From an uncultured Acholeplasmatales bacterium (GTDB taxonomy: Bacteria; Bacillota_I; Bacilli_A; Acholeplasmatales; Anaeroplasmataceae), in contig CALUXS010000002.1 in the NCBI GenBank assembly GCA_944324805.1, positions 124,001 through 188,000 on the forward strand: 64,000 bases of DNA, written 5' to 3'. The notes below the pieces were generated by a model. The model saw only the letters and a program-made list of their open reading frames with translations. It was not told the DNA's origin and ran no database searches. The position numbers and the translations under genes were made by a program. The stretch's first letter is position 1, and each line of letters begins with the position of its first letter. Shown here in pieces: positions 63,710 through 64,000 of the stretch.

Positions 63710-64000
63710 AATACTTTTTTAGTAATATATAACAAATACTTTTTTAAATCTATCATAAAGGTGTAAAGAGATTGTAAAAATTTATAGTTTTATATAAATA
63801 ATGGATAATAAATAAAATTTTGATTATAAAAGAAGAAAAATATAAAATAATAATTAAAAATGATGAAATACTATTAAAATATAATTTATGATAATTATAT
63901 ATATTAATCATTATTTATTTTTGGTTTTAGAAGTAAATGTTATTACATTTTCTCATTTTAAAAAGTTATTTTTATTGATGACTTTCTAAGTTATAAATTA
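63710..64000. other. AT-rich end of window
   Basis: About 290 bases upstream of the minus-strand gene. No gene seen. Confidence 0.4.

Noticed and set aside
1-64000. TGA read as tryptophan, as in many Mollicutes
   Set aside because: Conserved genes are full length with TGG for Trp, and several genes end at TGA.

Overview
The window comes from a low-GC bacterium that uses the standard code, since conserved genes end at TAA, TAG or TGA and tryptophan is TGG. CcpA, a T-box upstream of tyrS, FabK with FabZ, an aggagg-type ribosome site before most genes, and a short RecO point to the Bacillota, probably a Bacilli or Erysipelotrichia-like gut anaerobe close to the Mollicutes side. This placement is inferred from gene content only.

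Positions 1-21005 are ordinary chromosome on the plus strand. They hold the 3' end of aroC, a GltD-like flavoprotein, a xylose cluster (AraC-type regulator, xylA, xylB), rplS with a structured leader, ccpA, T-box plus tyrS, a ybeY-cdd-era-recO cluster with extra membrane, flavin and HAD genes, a 45-residue gene coupled to cvfB, and fabK-fabZ behind a palindromic operator. A minus-strand tRNA cluster (Asp, Arg, Pro, Gly) follows, then a GH43 beta-xylosidase overlapping an rlmD-type rRNA methyltransferase. The GH43 enzyme would release xylose for XylA and XylB.

Positions 21006-50776 are an AT-rich accessory island inserted at the 3' end of rlmD. The last codons of rlmD and its terminator recur at 50777-50873. 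Two more degenerate copies of the same end sit inside the island (29631 and 43198) and cut it into three modules of about 8.7, 13.6 and 7.6 kb. A coiled-coil remnant that resembles the tail of a large serine recombinase lies just after rlmD, and no intact integrase is present. Module 1 carries a Pycsar pair (nucleotide cyclase plus membrane effector), an FRG protein, a DUF3883 protein with AbiH, a DUF2971 protein and an unknown gene. Module 2 carries a nonsense-interrupted GIY-YIG gene, a restriction-subunit fragment, a 1392-residue nuclease-STAND ATPase followed by a second AbiH, a nonsense-interrupted HIT gene, a reverse transcriptase-nitrilase fusion (DRT type 1), a PD-(D/E)XK-like protein and a HEPN-like protein. 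Module 3 carries fragments (DUF262, DUF4393), an XRE-membrane protein, a DUF6088 antitoxin-like gene, an AAA_14/DUF4143 ATPase behind exact 23-bp-period repeats, a higher-GC foreign patch, and an RNase III-like plus ASCH-like pair. Most genes look like phage defence or its debris.

Positions 50874-64000 are a second, sparse accessory region with long decayed stretches. It contains an XRE regulator, a fused ABC ATPase-permease, a PadR regulator with a DUF1700-like membrane protein, and three tandem lipoproteins. The lipoproteins share almost identical C-terminal halves, and small transmembrane ORFs sit in the spacers before them. Downstream is a 26-codon ORF on its own short transcript, whose 3' end pairs with its own ribosome site and imitates the 16S rRNA tail. 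Several frameshifted or unrecognised small genes and two paralogous minus-strand membrane proteins (55102 and 63386) complete it.
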